Below, in pieces: positions 58,001 to 64,000 of a stretch of DNA of 64,000 bases (position 1 is its first letter; each line of letters starts with the position of its first letter). The notes under the pieces are model-generated. The model searched no databases and was not told where the DNA came from. It saw nothing but the letters and a program-made list of their open reading frames with translations. The translations under genes and the position numbers were made by a program. This DNA is from Tupaia tana. Taxonomy: Eukaryota; Chordata; Mammalia; Scandentia; Tupaiidae. The stretch spans positions 129,037,592-129,101,591 of the forward strand of contig JAKSZU010000006.1 of assembly GCA_026018925.1 (NCBI GenBank). The letters are read 5' to 3'.

Positions 58001-58306
58001 CTTCTGTGCCGGAAGTATACCTCTAGATAGCTAAACCACTATAGCGCCAGAAACAGAAGTTAAACATCTAGAAGAATTTCTATTATTGCAAAAGAATTTC
58101 CTCATTCTTGTAGTAAAGAACATAAAAAACTCAAAAGGAGTCTTAGAGTTTACCTTATGAGATTTATTTATTTATTTATTTTTTTAATGTAACAGGGAAT
58201 TGATCTGGAGCAAATGTGGGTTCCTAAGAATTTAAATGAAGATGTTTAGGAAAATCAGAGGGCTAATTAGAAAACTCTGAAATACACCATCTTCTGAGCT
58301 TTCTTT

Positions 58307-58569
58307 TTTCTTTTTTTTGGAGAGGTTTTTGCTATAGGGCGCGTGTGCTCGCCAGACAGACAGAGAGAGACAGAGAGATAGAAAGCAGGAAATCACCCCC
58401 CAGGGGGGATGGCCACGCCGCAATCCCTTCTCCTCCATTCTCCTCTCGGGATCTTGGGCACGCACGCACACGCGCCCGGCGTGAGTTTAAGCCACCGGGT
58501 CCGGGACTCGAACCGCGGTCGACTACGTGGGAGTCCAGCGACATAGCCATTACGCTAACTGCTGGTCCC
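58307..58569 (-). mobile_element. Very young type A SINE with perfect TSD
   Basis: Practically consensus minus-strand copy with all CpG-rich blocks intact (head with ccgcggtcgac). Perfect duplication tgagctttcttt at 58295-58306 and 58570-58581. Confidence 0.97.
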
Positions 58570-58581
58570 TGAGCTTTCTTT

Positions 58582-60287
58582 ACCTATAGAAGCAACTGCC
58601 CCTCTACCCTTTCTGTTATTGTGTCCTTTGCCTGATCAGTAAGTTGTTCTTCTAGCTTCAAGGCCCTATCACTCCCTTACCTGAAATAATTATCTTCCAA
58701 AGCCAGTTTTCTTTTTATCAAAATTTAATAAATGTGTGTCCCAACAAACTCTCAGTATTCAAATCCAAATTTACACCCTGGAGGAGAAAACGCACACAAA
58801 AATTTCAGAACTTTCTTAATATATATTAGAAACTATCTCGGGAATCTGTATGGAAATGAAATTTTAGGATGTTCTCCTCAGAGGGAAGAACCTAAATTTA
58901 AATTTTCCATTAACGATACACTTACTTGAAAACCCAGATTGCAATAGTTTCTTTAGTGAAATAACACACATGTCATGCAACATCAATCTGCAAATGAGAT
59001 TTGAGAAATGAGTAGGAAATACAAAATGAGATAATGGAAATGTGCAAATGTATGTAAATATATAATTTGCGTTTTAAAAGATGGCAATTATTAGAATGTA
59101 TTTTTCAAATTCCATCTATATGCTATTTACAAGAGACAGCTAAAACACAAGGACACAGAGAACAACTTTATTGGTGTGACTCTAGAGCCTGGAGGCAATT
59201 TCTACCACATTTGGTGTCCTGCTTTGACCCTTTTACCAGGTGGCCTGAAAAGCTGCCAGCTCTCAGTGGTGCTCAGAGCAAGAGAAGACTCTCCACTAGC
59301 CAGCCGGCCATACAAATAGATCCTACAACTAGGTCTTTAAGACCCAGTATGTACAATAATGTTGGGAATCTCTCTTACTAATCAGCATGCTGCGGGGACT
59401 GTAGCAAGCCTATAGGACACTCGATATCCCTTGGGGTTCTGAAGCAAAGCCAATCTTTTTTAAAAGGCATATGACTGATATTTTGTGAAAGAAATTCTGG
59501 ATTGCTGCTGGGCTCAGGTGTTAGTTGAATGCTTGAACACAGTGTATCAGGGGAATGTATGACTCAAACGGACCATGCTTTAGGTACCACAAGATCTTGC
59601 ATTTGCTTATCACTAATGTAAAATGCTCAACATTATTTCATCATTAATGTGAGTGTTTTTCAAACTGTTTTGACTAAGATCTTCTGTGAGAAATAATATC
59701 ATTTTCTGCACCATCCCCCTATATAAACACTCACACATAAACATGAAAAAAATGTTTTCCAAAACAAAACAGACCTTTATTATATGTAGTACATTGCAGA
59801 AATTTTTATTCTATTTGCAAGTTCTGATTGTAACCCACTATATTTACTACAAGATTCACTTAAACACAATGATATGCAGTTTGAAATGGTACCTCAAAGA
59901 TCTGGTATTGAAGGCAAAAGCAGGTTGTAGGAATCTCACTGAGCCTGATTGTGCCTTACTACCAGGATCTTCTTTAGCCTGAGTTTGTAGCTCCCAGAGA
60001 GTCTTCTGTAACAACTGATGAAGAAGAAAACAATTGAGCTAGGAGCAGTAAGTCTACATGTTATGTCATTAAGCAAGCATATTAACAAATTTCTAAAGCA
60101 GGTAAAGATTTTAAAGTTTTTTAAAGTCATAATTTCATCCTCATCTACTGTTTTAAATGTTTTATACCTGATGAATACCATCCTATCTGCTGTCACCCTA
60201 AGGTAAATCTGCTTTGTTAGAACCACAATCAGGGATATTAATTTTTTTCCCAAGTATATTACTTTGTTTTAGGGATGTCAGCTTATG
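58582..60287. other. Unique DNA, no gene seen
   Basis: Non-coding as far as I can tell. Frames at 59067-59381 (104 residues) and 59936-60253 show no family motif. Confidence 0.4.
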
Positions 60288-60302
60288 TTCTCTTCCAATT
60301 TT

Positions 60303-60546
60303 TTTTTTTTTTATTAGAGATTTTTGCTATAGGTTGTGTGCACTCACCAGAGAGACAAAAAGTGAGAAATCTCCCCAGGAGGGATGGCTACACCGCAATC
60401 TCTTCTGTTCCACTCTCCTCTTGGAATTTTGGGCATGCAGGCTCATACACCCAGTGTGAGTTTCAAGCTGCCAGGTCAAATACTCAAACTGTGGTTGACT
60501 CTGTTGGAGTCCAGCACCTTAACCACTACACTGCCTGCTGGCCCCA
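60303..60546 (-). mobile_element. Type A SINE with TSD
   Basis: Minus-strand copy; ttctcttccaatttt at 60288-60302 and 60547-60561. Confidence 0.94.
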
Positions 60547-60635
60547 TTCTCTTCCAATTTTAACATTATATGTTTGCAATCTTCTTAGTATCATAAATTT
60601 TTATCATTGGAAGAGTCTTCAGGAATAACTTTTTA

Positions 60636-60870
60636 GGGCCAGCAAGTGGCATGGAGTTTAAGGCAACTATGCACTTCAAGTCTTGAATCTGGTGGCTTGA
60701 AAATCCTGCCAGGCTCATGTGCATATATGCCCAAAAGCCCAAGAGGAGAATAGAAGAGATTGTGGTGTGGCCATCCCATTTGTTGGGGGTATTTCTCATT
60801 AACTCTTTCCCTTATTCTCTCTTTGAAGAGCACACACACCCTGTAGCAAACTTAAAAAAAAAAAAAAAAA
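60636..60870 (+). mobile_element. Type A SINE, head deleted in part
   Basis: Plus-strand copy lacking part of the anticodon-like region; 'ccctgtagcaaactt' end and A-run (60853-60870). Confidence 0.88.
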
Positions 60871-62085
60871 GGAAATCACTTTTTGAAAATTCTTTCAATA
60901 ATGAGAAGACTAAGATTTGCTGAGAAAAATGTGATTCACTAAAGTCATATAGAATTGAGAAATAGAGTCAAATCTACAATTCAGATCTGACATCTCAACT
61001 AGTATTCTTATATACTGTTTGTTTTAATGTCTCTTATAAGGAAGCATCTCATTTGCAATTCATGTTTGACAGTAGGTAAAAATAAGCATTTAGTTTCTTC
61101 AAAATTTCTCTAGCGGGTACTAAATTAGTCAGAAGTTGAGTCTAATGAGTCTTATGTCCTATTCTGGTATTATTAAGGTCCAGGAAAAGGAAAATATTCC
61201 TGATGTAGGTATTCTGCATAACCCAGATCATTTAAATGGCTGCAATATTAAACTCAAATGTTTTTGATGAATAAAATGAATATATATCTTTTCTGAACAC
61301 AGAAATGTGGGAAAAGAGAAAAATATTAAGTGGATTTTTATTTTTTTTTTGTTGTTGTTTTACAGATTGTTCTTTGGAAGCATAAAGTAGCATTTCTACC
61401 TAAAGACATCCATGAAAATGAGATTTAAAAGTAAGGGTGCTCTAATAATATCACTATTTAGCACATTCCATAAGTTGCATGAATTGCTTCATCTCAAGGA
61501 AAATAACAACAACAGAAAAACAAAAATTTAGGTTCTATATCAGAACGGGACTCAAATTCATGCATTGTGGACTTAGATACTTCAGATACTTGTCCATTTT
61601 ACTGAACATAGCCCTTCTCATCTACAGAGTTTCTGGCAAGTATGTTCTGTTGACCACCTTTCAGCCAGCAATAGTAAAATGGAGAGAAATTTGGCTGTTT
61701 GTAAAAATTGGTCTCCATGACACAAAACTGGCAGTCACTAACTTAATTCTGCTTTATGACAACCTCTGTTTGCTATTTAAACTATTTCCTTTTTTCGTAA
61801 TCCCTTATACATTTGTACTATATTATGCAATATTAGAGTTTCCCACCATTATTGGAATTATTTACTTGAATGTTAACTATGCAAACCGAGAAACCCAGAC
61901 ATTCTTTTTTATATAAATAAATTCACTGACACTTGATATTGCTACTAGAATCTTAAAAAAATACACATTTGCTAACATGTTAAAAGCTGAAGGAATTGAG
62001 ATTGGACAACAGGACTTTTATCAGAATCAAGTTCATAGTTACCCAGGCTGGTATTGAGCTTTCATCTAAGAGTTTTGAGGGTATC
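60871..62085. other. Unique DNA with one long open frame
   Basis: AT-rich, no repeat recognised. It contains the 145-residue frame listed separately. Confidence 0.4.
61479..61916 (+). CDS. Unrecognised 145-residue open frame, doubtful
   Basis: The longest non-repeat frame in the window. The translation is hydrophobic and could form two or three membrane segments (LSILLNIALLIYRV at about 39-52; a stretch from about residue 100 to 130 rich in L, F, I, Y). I recognise no family, see no splice-site pair, promoter or poly(A) signal that supports it, and the DNA is AT-rich, which favours chance hydrophobic frames. Treat as doubtful. Confidence 0.12.
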   Translation: MNCFISRKITTTEKQKFRFYIRTGLKFMHCGLRYFRYLSILLNIALLIYRVSGKYVLLTTFQPAIVKWREIWLFVKIGLHDTKLAVTNLILLYDNLCLLFKLFPFFVIPYTFVLYYAILEFPTIIGIIYLNVNYANRETQTFFFI

Positions 62086-62089
62086 AGTT

Positions 62090-62280
62090 CAGTTAATACT
62101 CATAAGCACCACTTCATGAGAGAAATATCATTAATATTCCATCTTCATTTTTGTGGATAAGGAAGATGAGGTATAGAAAATGTAGTTTGTCACCCAAAGC
62201 ACAGTTGCTGTAAAGAGAGAAACAAGGCCATGGATCCAGGTGCATCTGCAACTTAAGAATGGCATATACAGTTTTAGATA
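62090..62280 (-). mobile_element. MIR SINE, antisense
   Basis: 'attccatcttcatttttgtggataaggaagatgagg' and following text match reverse MIR, diverged. Confidence 0.55.
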
Positions 62281-62292
62281 AATGAAAGTTAG

Positions 62293-62652
62293 CTAGGCTA
62301 CCTTTGTTTAAGCTGCTATAACAAAAATGCCATAATCTAGTTGGCTTAAAAACAATGAACATTTATTTCTCACAGTTCTGAAGCCAGAAAGTCCATGATC
62401 GAGGTGTTGGCAAATTCAGTCTGTTGAAGGTCTGTTCTTCATAGGTGGTGACTTGTAACTGTGTCTTCAAATAGTAGAAAGGGAAAACAAGCTCCCTTGA
62501 ACTTCTTGTATAAAAACACTAATCCCATTTTATGAGGGCTCTGTCTTCATAATATAGTCACCTACAAAATTTCCACCTTTTAATACTGTCACCTTGGAAG
62601 TTAGTGTCTCAACATATAAATTTTGGGGAACACAAACATTTAGATCACAACA
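62293..62652 (-). mobile_element. MaLR-type LTR, antisense
   Basis: 'aagctgctataacaaaaatgcc', 'atttatttctcacagttctgaagcc', 'tgagggctctgtcttcata' and 'cataaattttggggaacacaaac' follow the reverse of MaLR LTRs. Confidence 0.75.
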
Positions 62653-62799
62653 TAGGATATATTAAATAAATTTAGTATTTTTATTATTTCTAGTATCTGT
62701 TAATAAAAATGTTTCCAAAAAACAAAAGCTACTTTATACTATATATTAAAAATATGACCAAATATTTGGTGTTTCCCCTTAGTTGTGAAGGCTAGCTTT

Positions 62800-63065
62800 A
62801 TTTATTTATTTATTTATTTTGAGAGGTTTTCGCTACAGGGCGCGTGCGCTTGCCAGACAGACAGAGAGAGACATAGAGACAGAAAGCGAGAAATCACCCC
62901 CCAGGGGGGATGGTCACGCCACTATCCCTTCTCCTCCATTCTCCTCTTGGGATCTTGGGCACGCACGCACACGCATGAGTTTTAAGCCACCGGGTCCGGG
63001 ATGTGAACCACGGTGGACTACGTGGGAGTCCAGTGACATAGCCATTACGCTAACTGCTGGTTCCC
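62800..63065 (-). mobile_element. Type A SINE with perfect TSD
   Basis: Near-consensus minus-strand copy with TTTA-repeat tail; aaggctagcttt at 62788-62799 and 63066-63077. Confidence 0.96.
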
Positions 63066-63204
63066 AAGGCTAGCTTTTTCAAATGAGAAATTCTCTATTA
63101 ATTATAAAAGTGGCTGCAAGTGAGATTAAAACAGAAATCACAAACTGAAATAGTGGCCAGCTAGATAATACAAGTGAGTGACTCATTAACGATAGTGGTG
63201 AGTG

Positions 63205-63405
63205 GAGAACATGGCCTATATCAGTGGGTCTCAGAGCATGATCCTGTGACCTGCAGCATCAACATCACCCAGGAACTTCTTAGAACTCTATACTCTTTTG
63301 CTCTCCAGATCTACTGAAACTCTGAAAGTGGAACCCAGCAGTTCCACTTTTAAATGGCCCTTCAGGTGATTCTGATCGATTCTAAGGTTAAATATTGCCA
63401 CTGGT
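63205..63405. mobile_element. hAT-Charlie MER-type remnant
   Basis: 'cagtgggtctcagagcatgatcc', 'catcaacatcacccaggaacttcttagaa' and 'cccttcaggtgattctgat' fit the inverted-repeat non-autonomous hAT elements (MER58/MER20-like). Confidence 0.65.
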
Positions 63406-64000
63406 CCCAAACCAAGAGGGTTGGTTGTGTGAGTTTCAGTCATTTGTTGCTAAAAGGAGCCTATAAATCACTTTATAAGGCTTTCTGAATTTTCAAGATA
63501 TACTAGAAATACAGAATTTTTGTGTAAATTTGGAAGATGCCATTTCATTGTCTTCTAGCAGAAAAGGTTACTGACAAGCAGTTTGATGTTAATTAAATTC
63601 TCATTCCTTAGTGTACCTTTTTTCTTTCTCTGAAATATTTTAGAATTTTCTCCATCTCCTCCCCATCCCTCACCCCACTTGCCCCCCATACACTGTCTTC
63701 ATACCCTTAGAGTTATGGATGGAAGGCTGACTGAGAACTTTGTGTAAATGTATGATGTATGTTAGAAAGACAAGATATCCCTAACAATATATGAGCAGGC
63801 TGGCCAATGATGCCTATGGTGGTCTACATAAGGAGGCATTATGATGAGAGTGGAGGGCTTAAATTATTTTATACCTAATTTTTTTAAATTTAATTTTCTT
63901 CCTCCCTCCCTTGTATTTCTTGGGGCAGCTCTGAGGTACCTTAAATTCTCTTTTGCATCTCTCTAAGACCCAACTCTAAGAGTTGTAATCCCACTTTATT
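63406..64000. other. Unique DNA, no gene seen
   Basis: Non-coding. Pyrimidine-rich patches at 63648-63690 and 63900-63912; no repeat recognised. Confidence 0.4.

Noticed and set aside
59067-59381. 104-residue frame in unique DNA
   Set aside because: Mixed composition with no domain, no conserved motif and no supporting signals; chance is sufficient.

Overview
This is a mammalian nuclear genomic window made almost entirely of interspersed repeats. It carries no intact protein-coding gene that I can support, and no rRNA, CRISPR array, operon or other prokaryotic feature. About 60 copies of lineage-specific SINEs sit here, roughly one per kilobase. They have a tRNA-like head with RNA polymerase III A and B boxes and fall into a long type (A, about 260 bp), a short type (B, about 150-200 bp) and a few divergent copies (C). 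They lie on a background of older pan-mammalian repeats (MIR, L2, MaLR/MLT1-MST LTRs, MER5A-like hAT and pogo-like DNA transposons) and L1 LINEs. From general knowledge the head and tail organisation best fits the CYN / t-SINE families described from flying lemurs (colugos, Dermoptera). That is an inference from memory; placental mammal is secure.

Layout. 1-11.3 kb: SINE-rich unique DNA with MIR, L2, a MaLR LTR remnant and a pogo-like element. 11.3-16.0 kb: minus-strand L1 sequence with two SINE insertions and a short inverted segment. 16.4-19.3 kb: SINE clusters, including three stacked copies. 19.5-30.7 kb: a plus-strand L1 mosaic (5' region, ORF1, ORF1-ORF2 junction, ORF2, 3' end) that hosted an IDI1 processed pseudogene, a solo LTR with a CCAAT-box array, a 72-bp mariner-type miniature element and many SINEs. 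30.7-48 kb: older and less repetitive DNA with MLT1/MST LTRs, L2, MIR, SINEs and an unidentified insert inside an MST-like LTR. 48.2-56.0 kb: antisense L1, sense L1 ORF2, antisense L1, then a candidate half-L1 (HAL1-type) element that has ORF1 and an A-rich tail but no ORF2. 56.3-64 kb: SINEs, a TTTC microsatellite, MIR, a MaLR LTR and a hAT remnant.

The only recognisable host-gene sequence is the IDI1 retrocopy (isopentenyl-diphosphate isomerase). It has a frameshifting deletion, a poly(A) tail and a 20-bp target-site duplication, so it is a pseudogene. The most interesting items are the HAL1-type element and a nearby micro-insertion with the same 3' tail, the mariner-type miniature element with a second partial copy, a box-B foldback SINE fragment, a probable twin-priming inversion in L1, and the unidentified insert in the MST-like LTR.
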